From: Paenibacillus sp. J31TS4
GTDB lineage: Bacteria; Bacillota; Bacilli; Paenibacillales; NBRC-103111
Assembly: GCF_018403265.1 (NCBI RefSeq)
Contig: NZ_BOSI01000002.1
Coordinates: 62,001 to 126,000 of the forward strand
Length of the DNA stretch: 64,000 nt
Direction: 5' to 3'
The translations under genes and the position numbers were made by a program. The notes beneath the pieces are model-generated. The model was not told where the DNA came from, did no database searches, and was given only the letters and a program-made list of their open reading frames with translations. Numbering within the stretch: the first letter of the stretch is position 1; each line of letters begins with the position of its first letter. This document shows, in pieces, positions 23,740-31,947 of the stretch.

Positions 23740-24315
23740 TTATTCAACGATAATCGTCGTGTGAACTTCTCCTGGATAATAGCTGTCGACTACTTTTTCT
23801 GATAGGGAAAAATCGCATTGAGCAGCGATTAGGTACGTTCCTGCCGGCAAGATAAGATCCGCTTCCGTATAAAATTGTTTCCAAAAATCGGCGTCAGGAT
23901 CAGTAGGGGAGTAGCTGCCGCTTTTGGAAAACGGGTATTCCTTGGTCTCTCCTCGAATCAGCTTGGTTGACGCTAGTTCGGTCGTATTCGCACCTTCCAT
24001 AGTTAGTTTCTTACCGTCTGTCAAAGAAAACACAATGTAAGTCCGAGGCCCCCATAAGGTTATGAAGTCGTTGTCTCCTACGTAGGTAAGAGAAGTGGAG
24101 TACTGGATGGGTTCGCCTACTTTGAACTTTGTCTTTTGTATGTTCAGCTTCATCTCAAATTGATCATCTTTGTGCACAAGCTTCGGCTCGTCCATCCTCT
24201 TCTTAACAATCGGATCCAACGTCGGTTGGGGCGCCTTCCCATTCTCGTTACTGCAGGCTGCGAACATTAGCGCTAACACCAGTACAAGAACCTTCATTCT
24301 CGTGATCCTGTTCAT
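23740..24315 (-). CDS. Hypothetical lipoprotein
   Basis: 191 residues, start after TTAGGAG. Lipoprotein signal with lipobox FAAC (Cys21). The mature part is beta-rich (FEMKLNIQKTKFKVGEPIQYSTSLTYVG, YIVFSLTDGKK, LPAGTYLIAAQCDFSL) and looks like an immunoglobulin-like or BsuPI-type domain, as in extracellular protease-inhibitor-like proteins. No known family is firmly matched. Confidence 0.65.
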   Translation of the reverse strand: MNRITRMKVLVLVLALMFAACSNENGKAPQPTLDPIVKKRMDEPKLVHKDDQFEMKLNIQKTKFKVGEPIQYSTSLTYVGDNDFITLWGPRTYIVFSLTDGKKLTMEGANTTELASTKLIRGETKEYPFSKSGSYSPTDPDADFWKQFYTEADLILPAGTYLIAAQCDFSLSEKVVDSYYPGEVHTTIIVE

Positions 24316-24425
24316 TTAGACACTCCTAAGGGAAGCCCTCGATTGTTTGTAATGATTAGACGTGTGCGGAGGAAGAAAGGTTCCACAATCGTTCCCTCTC
24401 GTTCAAACATCCTGCCCATTCGTCG

Positions 24426-24460
24426 AAAAAAGGCAGCCGTTCGCTTGCTCGGCTGCCTTT
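24426..24460 (-). terminator. Rho-independent terminator
   Basis: GGCAGCCG pairs with CGGCTGCC; on the minus strand a T6 run follows, ending the acetyltransferase transcript. Confidence 0.85.
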
Positions 24461-24574
24461 CCTGGTATGTTCGGTTTCCGTTAGTTAAACTTTAAGGGAA
24501 AGACCTCTTGCCACTTTTCATTTGTGTAACCGATTTTCCACTCGTCAGCTAGAAAAGCAGGGGACAAATGAAGG

Positions 24575-25105
24575 TTATAACAAGCTCTTTGTCATATGTA
24601 TGTCATGCGGTTCTTTACGAAACAGCTCTTCGTCCACTTCGGACGTAACAGAAGAACCAAGGCTGGAATAAAATTTTACCGCAGACTCGGTTTCGGTGGA
24701 CGATATATAGAGTTGGGAAGCCCCTTTTTCCACCGCGACTTGGCTTAATTCATGGAAGATTCGGCTTCCAATTCCTTGTCTGCGATACTTTCTTGATACA
24801 TACATAAGGTCTAACTGAAGCTGATTGTTATCATTGCCCCTGAATTTGTGAGCCAGCACGCCGAAGCCGACCAAGGTTTCCCCATCATATGCCCCAAAAG
24901 CAGTACCGCCGTTCCTTAGTTCATATTCGTATCTCTCTATGATTTCCCGGTAATGTGCTTCATCCCAATTCGGGCATTCATGGGGGAGGCTCCTCTCCAG
25001 AAGCTTCCCGTCCAGGCATTCATATATCATCTCAATGGTTTCGGAACGGTCAATATCCCGAATCCGATAAGAGTCTTCTAACTTCATTTCAGTTATGGAA
25101 ATCAT
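24575..25105 (-). CDS. GNAT-family N-acetyltransferase
   Basis: 176 residues from ATG 25105 (GGAGGG spaced seven); the longer frame to 25156 has no ribosome site. The acetyl-CoA fold is seen in AFGAYDGETLVGFGVLAHKF, LDLMYVSRKYRRQGIGSRIFHEL (the R/QxxGxG pyrophosphate loop) and ASQLYISSTETESAVKFYSSLG. The acceptor substrate is unknown. The MazG-like gene lies 57 bases upstream on the same strand. Confidence 0.85.
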   Translation of the reverse strand: MISITEMKLEDSYRIRDIDRSETIEMIYECLDGKLLERSLPHECPNWDEAHYREIIERYEYELRNGGTAFGAYDGETLVGFGVLAHKFRGNDNNQLQLDLMYVSRKYRRQGIGSRIFHELSQVAVEKGASQLYISSTETESAVKFYSSLGSSVTSEVDEELFRKEPHDIHMTKSLL

Positions 25106-25162
25106 GCATTTGCCCTCCACTGGAAAAGTATCGTGAGGCCGGGTATGGTCCTGCAAACCCAG

Positions 25163-25492
25163 CTAAATCCGCCTTCCGCCGTGTTTATAGCCTCTTTCTT
25201 TATTCTTTCTCATCTTGTTTTCAATAGCAGCAGCGAGATCCAGATTGTATTCGCCGCATGCATTAAAAATTCTTATACAAACATCCGCTAACTCCTCCGT
25301 AATGTTGGACCACATAACATCTTCGGGATCTTTTCTATAGGCCTCAAGCGCTTCCGATAGCTCGGAATGCATAAGAGCAATTAAGGTTCCAAATTCTCTT
25401 TTTTCCTCATGCCATCCATTTTGTTTTGCTATTTCATACGCTTCCAGGCAAAGTTTTTGAATGGTTTGGTTATCGATTGCATCCGTATCCAT
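25163..25492 (-). CDS. MazG-like nucleotide pyrophosphohydrolase
   Basis: 109 residues. The all-alpha MazG motif is present: GTLIALMHSELSEALEAYR with the first Glu pair, and ITEELADVCIRIFNACGEYNLDL with EExxD, together holding magnesium. Single-domain relatives hydrolyse nucleoside triphosphates to monophosphates and are thought to clear abnormal nucleotides. Neighbouring Nudix and HIT genes hint at a nucleotide-sanitising cluster, though they are not one operon. Confidence 0.85.
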   Translation of the reverse strand: MDTDAIDNQTIQKLCLEAYEIAKQNGWHEEKREFGTLIALMHSELSEALEAYRKDPEDVMWSNITEELADVCIRIFNACGEYNLDLAAAIENKMRKNKERGYKHGGRRI

Positions 25493-25584
25493 GTAGTCAT
25501 CTCCTGCGTCAAATTGTCAGTATGTACTCAAACCCGCTGCTAATCCTTGTTTTCTTCCTTACACGTCGACTTAATCCACACTGG

Positions 25585-26164
25585 CTAAAGATGCTTCGTA
25601 CAATTGTACAAAGCACATGACCAACCATTGTTCCTGTTCGTAAGAATGGTTAAAGAGGTATTATCGATATGTGTTTTCTTGAACTGTTCCGGGAAAAGAT
25701 GCTGTAAGGACAAGCCAATGAAAGCCCCGTGACTTACAACCAGAATCCTCTTATCGGCATGTGCTGCAATCTGTTCTTCGAGAAAAGTTAGTCCACGCCT
25801 GGCGACCATACGGAACTCTTCCATCCCAAGATCTTGCTCTCGCCAATCAGCCCCCCAGCGAGCGACGCGTTCTTCCTCGGTCGTGCCCTCAATGATTCCA
25901 CAATCAATTTCTCTAATACGTTCATCCGTCAATATCGCGTCTAACCCCAGAGAATTCCGAATGATCTCAGCCGTTTGCTTATTTAGCTCTCGTCAGATTA
26001 CTGGAGAAAAGAATGTCCCACTCTTCTCCGGAAAGCCGACCGGCCAATGCAAGAGCCTGCTTAGTTCCTTCTTCATTTAGAGGGATATCGGATATGCCTT
26101 GAGCCTTGCCAAGATGATTCCATCCGGTTACTCCGTGTCGGATGAGTCCTACTGTGGTTGCCAT
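25585..26164 (-). pseudogene. Histidine phosphatase (phosphoglycerate mutase family) gene with frameshift
   Basis: From ATG 26164 the frame reads TTVGLIRHGVTGWNHLGKAQG (RHG catalytic motif) to SSNLTRAK and stops at about 25979. The family sequence continues in another frame: QTAEIIRNSLGL, RIREIDCGIIEG and ILVVSHGAFIGLSLQHL with the second catalytic His. One net extra base near 25980 separates them. It resembles CobC/YhfR-type phosphatases. Either inactive or a sequence error. Confidence 0.8.
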
Positions 26165-26317
26165 TGCCGCCCCCCCAAATCCCTTTTACCTAACGTTACC
26201 TTACGGATATGGAAATTCCTAGGGGGAGATTCAGTTTCCCATCGAAATCGCACTGTTGTTCAGCAATACGGAAAAAGCGACGGATCGAATCCATCGCTTC
26301 GCCTCATGCTTGTTCGT

Positions 26318-27646
26318 TTAGCCCCCGTTGCCTTTGCTCTTACAACTCCATGTCTCTGGATCGGCGGCCAGCTGTTCGCCTGTCTCCAGATATTTGACCT
26401 CATGGGGCTGATTGGCTTCATAGGGGAGGAACCAGATATAGGGGACTCCTTTCCGGCTGGCATAGCGAATCTGCTTGGCCAGCTTTGCGGCTTCCGGATA
26501 AACCTCCGTATTCATCCCTCTGGTGCGGAGAGAATTCGCTACCTGAACCGCTTCCGCATACCGATCCTCGGAAGGCAGACTGACCAGAACATCCGTTGGC
26601 GACTGTCTGGTCCCGGTCAGCTTGCCCTCCGCGAACAGCTTCCCCAAAATTCTCGTTAACCCGATCGAGATGCCGACGCCCTTTAGGTTCTTATCGATGA
26701 AGGAGCCCGCGAGATTGTCGTAGCGGCCGCCAGAGCAGATGCTGCCGAGCTCCGGGTAGTCCAGCAAGGCGGATTCAAAAACCGTTCCGGTATAATAATC
26801 AAAGCCCCTGGCAATGGACAGGTCTGCCACAACGTCGCTCTGCTGGGCATCGCTTAAGGCATCCATGACGACGGCCAGCTCCGCTAATCCTTCCTGCAGC
26901 AGATCGCTTTGCACCCCTAATCCATTCACCATGTCCACGAACGAGCGGTCCGCCGCTTTGATGCTGGCTAATTTCAAGCAGCTCGCGGCTAATTCCTCGG
27001 AAAGGCCGCATTCGTTCTGAAGAGCGGCAAGTACCCCTCCCGAACCTAGTTTATCTAACTTGTCTACAATGCGGATGATCGGAGTCGCATCCACAATCCC
27101 TAACCCTGCGTAATAGCCCTGCAGGATTTTCCGGTTATTCAGACGGAATTGAATTCGAATCCCGAGCTCGGAGAAGATCCCAAGCATAACCCGTACGACC
27201 TCGGCATCGTACCGTAAGGTGAGGGACCCTTCGTTGATGACGTCGATATCGCATTGATAAAACTCCCTGTATCTCCCGACCTGCGGCCGTTCCCCTCGCC
27301 ATACCTTCTGGATCTGATACCTCTTGAACGGAAAGACAAGCTCCCCGTAATGCTGGGCGACATACCGGGCAAACGGGACCGTCAGGTCATAATGCATCCC
27401 GAAACGCGCCCCATCCCCGTGCTCGGCATGCAAACGCTGCATGACATATATCTCCTTATCGATCTCTCCTTTTGCAGTCAGAACGTTCAGTTCCTCGACC
27501 GAAGGGGTTTCCACGGAACAGAAGCCAAAGGATTCGAACCCTTTCCGAATCGTGTCCAACCAGGCGAGCTCGATCGCACGTTGTTCCGGGAGCCATTCGG
27601 GAAACCCCGAGAGCGGCTGCGGGCGATAAATTCTTTTCTTATCCAT
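26318..27646 (-). CDS. Histidyl-tRNA synthetase, divergent type
   Basis: 442 residues, start after GAGGAGG. Class II motifs are all present: FGMHYDLTVPFARYVA, motif 2 QKVWRGERPQVGRYREFYQ, the HisRS-specific ARGFDYYTGTVFE and SICSGGRYDNL, and motif 3 GVGISIGLTRIL, then an anticodon-binding domain. It differs from the usual Firmicute HisS (which begins with PRGTQDILP), resembling the DLTVPFARYVA group; lateral origin is likely. Complete length and motifs argue for a real charging enzyme rather than HisZ. Expression appears controlled by a His leader peptide and terminator at 27668-27845. Confidence 0.85.
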   Translation of the reverse strand: MDKKRIYRPQPLSGFPEWLPEQRAIELAWLDTIRKGFESFGFCSVETPSVEELNVLTAKGEIDKEIYVMQRLHAEHGDGARFGMHYDLTVPFARYVAQHYGELVFPFKRYQIQKVWRGERPQVGRYREFYQCDIDVINEGSLTLRYDAEVVRVMLGIFSELGIRIQFRLNNRKILQGYYAGLGIVDATPIIRIVDKLDKLGSGGVLAALQNECGLSEELAASCLKLASIKAADRSFVDMVNGLGVQSDLLQEGLAELAVVMDALSDAQQSDVVADLSIARGFDYYTGTVFESALLDYPELGSICSGGRYDNLAGSFIDKNLKGVGISIGLTRILGKLFAEGKLTGTRQSPTDVLVSLPSEDRYAEAVQVANSLRTRGMNTEVYPEAAKLAKQIRYASRKGVPYIWFLPYEANQPHEVKYLETGEQLAADPETWSCKSKGNGG

Positions 27647-27667
27647 ACCTCATCCTCCTCGAATTAG

Positions 27668-27710
27668 AAAATAAAAAGAGCCATGCAGGTAAAAAACCTA
27701 CATGACTCTT
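27668..27710 (-). terminator. Leader terminator (attenuator) of the HisRS gene
   Basis: On the minus strand AAGAGTCATGTAGGT pairs fully (two G-U pairs) with ACCTGCATGGCTCTT, followed by TTTTTATTTT, just before the HisRS ribosome site. GACT at the 5' edge could instead pair with AGTC inside the first arm, an alternative fold. Confidence 0.85.
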
Positions 27711-27715
27711 AAAGT

Positions 27716-27801
27716 CCGCAGGCCCAACGCGCAATAGCGTTTGCACCTACGGAATTGGTTCCGTGATACAAACGCTTATCGATGGTGATGGGCCAAAGCG
27801 G
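27716..27801 (-). promoter_or_regulatory. Structured attenuator region of HisRS leader
   Basis: Nested helices: CCGC/GCGG (27716-19 with 27798-801), GGCCCA/TGGGCC (27721-26 with 27789-94), AGCGTTTG/CAAACGCT (27736-43 with 27769-76) and ACGGAA/TTCCGT (27749-54 with 27759-64). The leader-peptide His codons lie in the 5' part of this fold, so a stalled ribosome would open it. Confidence 0.7.
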
Positions 27802-27817
27802 TCATAAGAACTAGCAT
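27776..27817 (-). CDS. Histidine leader peptide of HisRS attenuator
   Basis: A 14-codon frame on the minus strand encodes M-L-V-L-M-T-A-L-A-H-H-H-R and stops at 27776. AAAAGGGG (27834-27827) lies nine bases before the ATG. Three consecutive His codons (CAT CAC CAT, 27790-27782) fall inside the pairing region that precedes the terminator, as in the enterobacterial hisL leader. When charged His-tRNA is scarce a ribosome should stall here and change the downstream folding, letting transcription reach the HisRS gene. Far below normal gene-finding length; supported by promoter, ribosome site, codon content and terminator in the right order. Confidence 0.75.
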   Translation of the reverse strand: MLVLMTALAHHHR

Positions 27818-27849
27818 GGAGAAAAACCCCTTTTGGAGAATTACGGTTG

Positions 27850-27878
27850 ATTATACGTTCCGTAACTATAAAAGTAAA
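27850..27878 (-). promoter_or_regulatory. Promoter of HisRS leader transcript
   Basis: Minus strand TTTACT (27878-27873), 17 bases, TATAAT (27855-27850). The predicted start near 27843 leaves about 25 bases before the leader peptide ATG. Confidence 0.75.
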
Positions 27879-27898
27879 GGATGCCTTTGTAAGCTAAG

Positions 27899-28300
27899 CT
27901 ACCTGTTCGCTAGGCTTTTAAACATGTATCGGATTCCTTTCCCAGCCAATGGTTCATCTGCATACCTCGGGATGACATGGAAATGGGAGTGAAGTATGTG
28001 CTGTCCTCCTATTGCGCCGCAATTCCAGCCCAGGTTGTAGCCTTGCGGTTGATAAAGTTCATCCATATATGCTTTGGCAGCAAGGAGGAGGGATTGGGTT
28101 GCCTCCCACTCCTCAGCAGTGAGGTCAAATGCGGTTTCTCTATGCTGTTTAGGCACGATCACACCGGCTCCTTCAAGTGGACTCCCCTTCACCCGTGACT
28201 CTTCAAGCTGTAGAAACATACAATATTCGTTCTGGAAAACGACCGTTTGAGAAGGCTCTAATTCCAGATTGCAAAAAACGCAATTCGTATCCATCTCCAT
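27899..28300 (-). CDS. HIT-family nucleotide hydrolase/transferase
   Basis: 133 residues. CVFCNLELEP at the N-terminus gives a CxxC pair seen in many HIT proteins, and the histidine triad reads HILHSHFHVIPRY near residue 105-115, with the middle His of the final HxHxH as nucleophile. Typical activity is hydrolysis of Ap4A-like dinucleotides or AMP-lysine. Its stop lies about 20 bases upstream of the HisRS leader -35 box. Confidence 0.85.
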   Translation of the reverse strand: MEMDTNCVFCNLELEPSQTVVFQNEYCMFLQLEESRVKGSPLEGAGVIVPKQHRETAFDLTAEEWEATQSLLLAAKAYMDELYQPQGYNLGWNCGAIGGQHILHSHFHVIPRYADEPLAGKGIRYMFKSLANR

Positions 28301-28344
28301 AGCTCCTTTACTATGCTCATAGATAAACTTTAAACAAAACTACA

Positions 28345-28845
28345 TCAAAAGGAGGAGGTTTGTTTAACCGCAGACCATTGGATGAGCGGTTCCTGTTCGT
28401 CATCAGCAGTCACGGCTCCTACCCAAAGATCTGTCTCGTCGGGATGTTCGAGGTAATGCTGAAGGGTAAAGCGGATCGCTTTTGAAACCTTAAGGGTTAA
28501 AAGTTCCTCCTTCGGAATCCAAAACAAGTCTCCTTCGTCGGAGGGGATAAAATTTCTATGAGTTGTCTCGCCAAAGTAAACGTATTGCTGCCGAATTTCC
28601 CCATTGCCAATTTCAATCAGAATGTATTTGAGCTTGAAGTTTTCTAGTTCGTCCTTTTTAAAGCCGGTCTCTTCTTCAATTTCCCTGTAGCTTGCTTTCA
28701 TCGGGACATTCAATTCCTCATACTCAAGATGGCCGCCGATGCCGCCCCAAAACTCGAAAGGGAAAATTTTGCTTCTGTCCTTCTTCATCATTAAGACATC
28801 TTCTTGGTGGATCAAAAAGGCGGTTGCCATTTGCCTGATTTCCAT
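28345..28845 (-). CDS. Nudix hydrolase, paralogue of 20866
   Basis: 166 residues. Nudix helix GGHLEYEE then YREIEEETGFK with the same two-residue expansion as the protein at 20866; they also share AFLxHxEDVLMxK, LKYILI and a DEGxLxWI segment. Both have full catalytic Glu residues. The substrate is unknown. The two genes are 7 kb apart on the same strand, suggesting an old duplication. Confidence 0.8.
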   Translation of the reverse strand: MEIRQMATAFLIHQEDVLMMKKDRSKIFPFEFWGGIGGHLEYEELNVPMKASYREIEEETGFKKDELENFKLKYILIEIGNGEIRQQYVYFGETTHRNFIPSDEGDLFWIPKEELLTLKVSKAIRFTLQHYLEHPDETDLWVGAVTADDEQEPLIQWSAVKQTSSF

Positions 28846-29004
28846 AGCATGGCTCTCTACAAGATCAGTCTTAGTCTCCAGAGTTTTTCCTCCTTATAAA
28901 CGGGTTGGGTCCATTCGTATCTTGCCTGTTAGCTGAAAAAGCTGTCTTAGCCGGCCGCCCGGTTTCCAGCTTGATTCGGATAAGTTGCTCAAATGAATGG
29001 TCCA

Positions 29005-29334
29005 TCAGGCAATCGGGGTGCCATTTTTAACGGGTGCGTCTGGTCTTAGTAAGACAACATCGCCTTCCTCTGGAATTCCTCCAATGACCAACACCTCAGA
29101 AGCAAAACCAGCGATTTTCCTGACCGGAAAATTGACGATAGCGGCTACTTGACGGCCAACCAGCTGTTCCGGTTCATATCTTCTCGTGATTTGAGCGGAG
29201 GAGCGTTTGATCCCGAGTTCACCCAAATCAATCTCTAATTTGAAAGCAGGCTTCCGTGCTTCCGGAAAGGGCTCCGCTTTTATGACCGTTCCGATTCGGA
29301 TATCCAGCTTTAAAAAATCTTCAATAGTCGCCAT
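29005..29334 (-). CDS. csaA: tRNA-binding chaperone CsaA
   Basis: 109 residues, the standard CsaA length. The OB-fold tRNA-binding domain is clear: [70 protein letters not shown] and a final [14 protein letters not shown]. CsaA dimers resemble the C-terminal domain of methionyl-tRNA synthetase and have been linked to protein secretion in Bacillus. It is a single gene with no visible operon partner. Confidence 0.9.
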   Translation of the reverse strand: MATIEDFLKLDIRIGTVIKAEPFPEARKPAFKLEIDLGELGIKRSSAQITRRYEPEQLVGRQVAAIVNFPVRKIAGFASEVLVIGGIPEEGDVVLLRPDAPVKNGTPIA

Positions 29335-29512
29335 CGTGAATCTGTCCCCTTTTTCTAGATAATAACGAGCAGTCTGCGGTTTGAAAAAATTTACATTCCA
29401 TCAACCGACGCAGACTAAGAAGCCTGATTATACTATTTTTCATCACCATCGGAGTGGGAAAAAATCCGTTAAACGCAACGATCCTTGCCGACGCCGAGCC
29501 CAATCCGCCAAA

Positions 29513-29557
29513 AACAAACAGCCCGTCATGGCTTGATGCCAAGACGGGCTGTTTGTT
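29513..29557. terminator. Long hairpin terminator
   Basis: AACAAACAGCCCGTC and GACGGGCTGTTTGTT form a perfect 15-base-pair stem, with TGGC/GCCA inside the loop extending it. It lies between the small gene at 29661 (-) and csaA (-) and would end the former. Nothing else is seen in 29335-29660. Confidence 0.75.
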
Positions 29558-29660
29558 CAACGGCCGCGAATTGCAGATTCCCCTAGCGGTTAGCGGGTTC
29601 CCTAAATGTTTTAGAGGACCGGTCCGGCAGGCCTGTGGTTCGTGCTAAGCGGGCTGAGCT

Positions 29661-29834
29661 TTAGGGCAGATCCTTGTTCACATTGTTCAAGCTCGCCGGG
29701 TAGTCGTCCATCTTGTCCGAGCTGGTCATGCGCTCGTCTTCTACGCGGTGCTTGGTTTTCGCGTAATCGCTGTTGCGGATTTTGCCGGTTTCTTCTTCCT
29801 TGCCGCTTGGTTTGCGGTCGTCTGTCATGGGCAT
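29661..29834 (-). CDS. Small hydrophilic hypothetical protein
   Basis: 57 residues from ATG 29834 or 55 from 29828; AAAGGAGG lies just upstream of both. The sequence is polar and charged (DDRKPSGKEEETGKIRNSDY, KHRVEDERMTSSDKMDDYP) and probably disordered, as in small stress or spore-associated proteins of Bacillales. No family is recognised. A strong terminator follows. Confidence 0.6.
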   Translation of the reverse strand: MPMTDDRKPSGKEEETGKIRNSDYAKTKHRVEDERMTSSDKMDDYPASLNNVNKDLP

Positions 29835-29998
29835 CTCGCCTCCTTTGGATTCCGCGTTCACGGATATGCTGCCTGTAGTCTGGCACGGGGAGGAGGAAAA
29901 TATTCCAGAAGGGGCTCCCGCGAAAGGTGGGATGTCAGGTACAATAAGTAGGTATTAACCAGTGGTCTTTTTTATACATAGGAGAGGTGGAAGGTATC

Positions 29999-31792
29999 GT
30001 GTTGAAACCATTGCCGCAAACATGGGATTTGGAAAGATTCTTCCGGGGCGGCAGCGAATCCCCGGAATTCGCAGCCTATTTGGAGGAGCTGGCTAGAGAG
30101 GCCGAAGCGTTCCGCGCCCGCGCGGAGGCGGCGGTGCCGCCGGCATCCGTCCAGGAAGCGGGGGAGCTGGGTGCTCTGCTGGAGCAGATGCAGACGCTTC
30201 AGATGAAGATCCGCCAGGGGGGTGCCTTCATCAGCTGTCTGGGCGCGCAAAACCAGGCGGACCGCGGGGCGGTTTCCCTCGGCGGGAAGCTGAATATGAT
30301 TCAGGCGCAATTCCAGGCCGGCGTGAACCGGTTCGATTCGCTGCTCGCGGGGATGGACGATGCCCGCTTCGCCGAGCTGCTGCAGCAAGAGCCGTGGCAG
30401 GCGATCGCCTTCAATCTGGAGGAGCGCCGCAGCCAGGTGCGTGACAAGATGGCGCCGGAGCTTGAAGCGCTGGCCGGCGATCTTGCCATCGACGGCTACC
30501 ATGCGTGGAGCTCGCTGTACGATACGATCGTCAAGCAGATCCAGATTCCGTATGAACAGAACGGCAAGACCGTCCTGTTGTCCGCCGGTCAATTCGCCAA
30601 CAAGCTCAAGGAAGCCGACCGCGAACGCCGCGCCGCTCTGTTCACGGAGTGGGAGGAAGCGTGGGCGGACCAGGCGGATTTTTGCGCCGATGCGCTGAAC
30701 CATCTCGCGGGCTTCCGTCTGCAGCTGTACAAGCACCGCGGCTGGGATTCTGTGCTGCGGGAGCCGCTTGAGATTAACCGGATGTCGCAAAAGACGCTCG
30801 ATACGATGTGGAGCGTCATCGAAAAGAACAAGCCGGTGTTCTTCCGCTATCTGGAGCGGATCGCCTCCATGCTTGGCGTGGAGCGCCTGTCGTGGCACGA
30901 TCTGAACGCCCCGATGGAGGGCAAGCAGATGGACACGTCGTACGACGAAGCGGCCGAGCTGATCGAGCGTCAGTTCCGCAAGTTCTCGCCGCAGCTGGCG
31001 GACTTTGCGGTCCGCGCATTCGAGGACGGCTGGATCGAAGCGGAAGACCGTGCCGGCAAACGCCCGGGCGGCTTCTGCACCGCCTTCCCGGTCAGCCGGG
31101 AAAGCCGCGTGTTCATGACGTACTCGGGCGCGGGCAACATGTCCACGCTCGCGCACGAGCTCGGCCATGCGTTCCATCAGGACGTCATGGGCGACGTGCC
31201 GCCGCTGTCCCAGCGCTACGCGATGAACGTGGCCGAGACGGCCTCGACGTTCGCGGAGATGATCGTGGCTGACGCCGCGCTGCAGCAAGCCGAGACGAAG
31301 GAGCAAAAGCTGTTCCTGCTCAAGGACAAGATCCAGCGGGCCGTTACGTTCTTCATGGATATCCATACGCGGTTCCTGTTCGAGACCCGGTTCTACGAGG
31401 AGCGCAAAAACGGGCTGGTCAGCGTGGAGCGGCTCAACGAGCTGATGGTTCAAGCGCAGAAAGACGCGTACGGCGGCATGCTGGACGGCTACCATCCGCA
31501 TTTTTGGGCGGCCAAGCTGCACTTCTTCAAGACGGGCGTGCCGTTCTACAACTTCCCGTATACGTTCGGCTTCCTGTTCTCGTCCGGCATCTACGCGATC
31601 GCGCTGGAGGAAGGCGATTCGTTCGAAGACCGGTACATCGCGCTGCTGCAGGATACCGGCCGCATGACCGTCGAGCAGCTGGCGCAGAAGCATCTCGGCC
31701 AGAATCTAGAGGAGCCGGACTTCTGGCAGCGGGCGGTCGATCTGTCGATTGAGGATGTGCGCCAGTTCCTGGAGCTGACGGAGGGCAAGTAA
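29999..31792 (+). CDS. M3-family oligoendopeptidase (PepF-like)
   Basis: 597 residues from GTG 29999; GTG 29987 is the other candidate, but GGAGAGG would overlap it. The zinc site TLAHELGHAFHQ sits near residue 385, with the third ligand Glu in NVAETASTFAEM, and the C-terminal YPHFW-like segment (DGYHPHFWAAKLHFF) and YNFPYTFGFLFSSGIY are typical of oligoendopeptidase F. It should cut short peptides in the cytoplasm. Codon use is strongly GC-ended, marking the start of the GC-rich backbone. Confidence 0.9.
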   Translation: MLKPLPQTWDLERFFRGGSESPEFAAYLEELAREAEAFRARAEAAVPPASVQEAGELGALLEQMQTLQMKIRQGGAFISCLGAQNQADRGAVSLGGKLNMIQAQFQAGVNRFDSLLAGMDDARFAELLQQEPWQAIAFNLEERRSQVRDKMAPELEALAGDLAIDGYHAWSSLYDTIVKQIQIPYEQNGKTVLLSAGQFANKLKEADRERRAALFTEWEEAWADQADFCADALNHLAGFRLQLYKHRGWDSVLREPLEINRMSQKTLDTMWSVIEKNKPVFFRYLERIASMLGVERLSWHDLNAPMEGKQMDTSYDEAAELIERQFRKFSPQLADFAVRAFEDGWIEAEDRAGKRPGGFCTAFPVSRESRVFMTYSGAGNMSTLAHELGHAFHQDVMGDVPPLSQRYAMNVAETASTFAEMIVADAALQQAETKEQKLFLLKDKIQRAVTFFMDIHTRFLFETRFYEERKNGLVSVERLNELMVQAQKDAYGGMLDGYHPHFWAAKLHFFKTGVPFYNFPYTFGFLFSSGIYAIALEEGDSFEDRYIALLQDTGRMTVEQLAQKHLGQNLEEPDFWQRAVDLSIEDVRQFLELTEGK

Positions 31793-31934
31793 GGCTCCGC
31801 GGCCCTTTCCCTCCAGCCGCTGTTGCCGCCAGATTCCTTGAATGAGACTAGTAAGGTTGGAATCCGGCGGCAAAGGCGGACGTAGACTCTTCCGGTGAAA
31901 GGGCCTCTCCGCTGGAGGCTTTTCGCGGGGAGGC
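31793..31934. repeat. 142-base palindromic repeat, copy 1
   Basis: Contains GGCCCTTTC (31801-09) with GAAAGGGCC (31897-905), CCTCCAGC (31810-17) with GCTGGAGG (31911-18), and inner arms TTGCCGCC/GATTCC (31823-37) with GGAATC/GGCGGCAA (31859-73). The first two helices cross each other, so they form a pseudoknot or alternate. Identical to copy 2. Confidence 0.9.
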
Positions 31935-31947
31935 TCGGGAAGAATCG

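Noticed and set aside
27660-27845. Canonical T-box before the HisRS gene
   Set aside because: The conserved GGTGGNACCGCG-type sequence seen before argS is missing, and a His-rich leader peptide explains the layout better; kept only as a rival hypothesis.
29321-29560. 79-codon minus-strand ORF upstream of csaA
   Set aside because: It begins inside the terminator hairpin at 29513-29557 and overlaps csaA; no ribosome site.
29972-31693. 573-codon open frame on the minus strand opposite the M3 peptidase
   Set aside because: Arg/Leu/Val/Gln-rich shadow frame caused by GC-ended codons of the real gene; no ribosome site or motifs. The same applies to 32241-33296 and 33777-35687 (minus).
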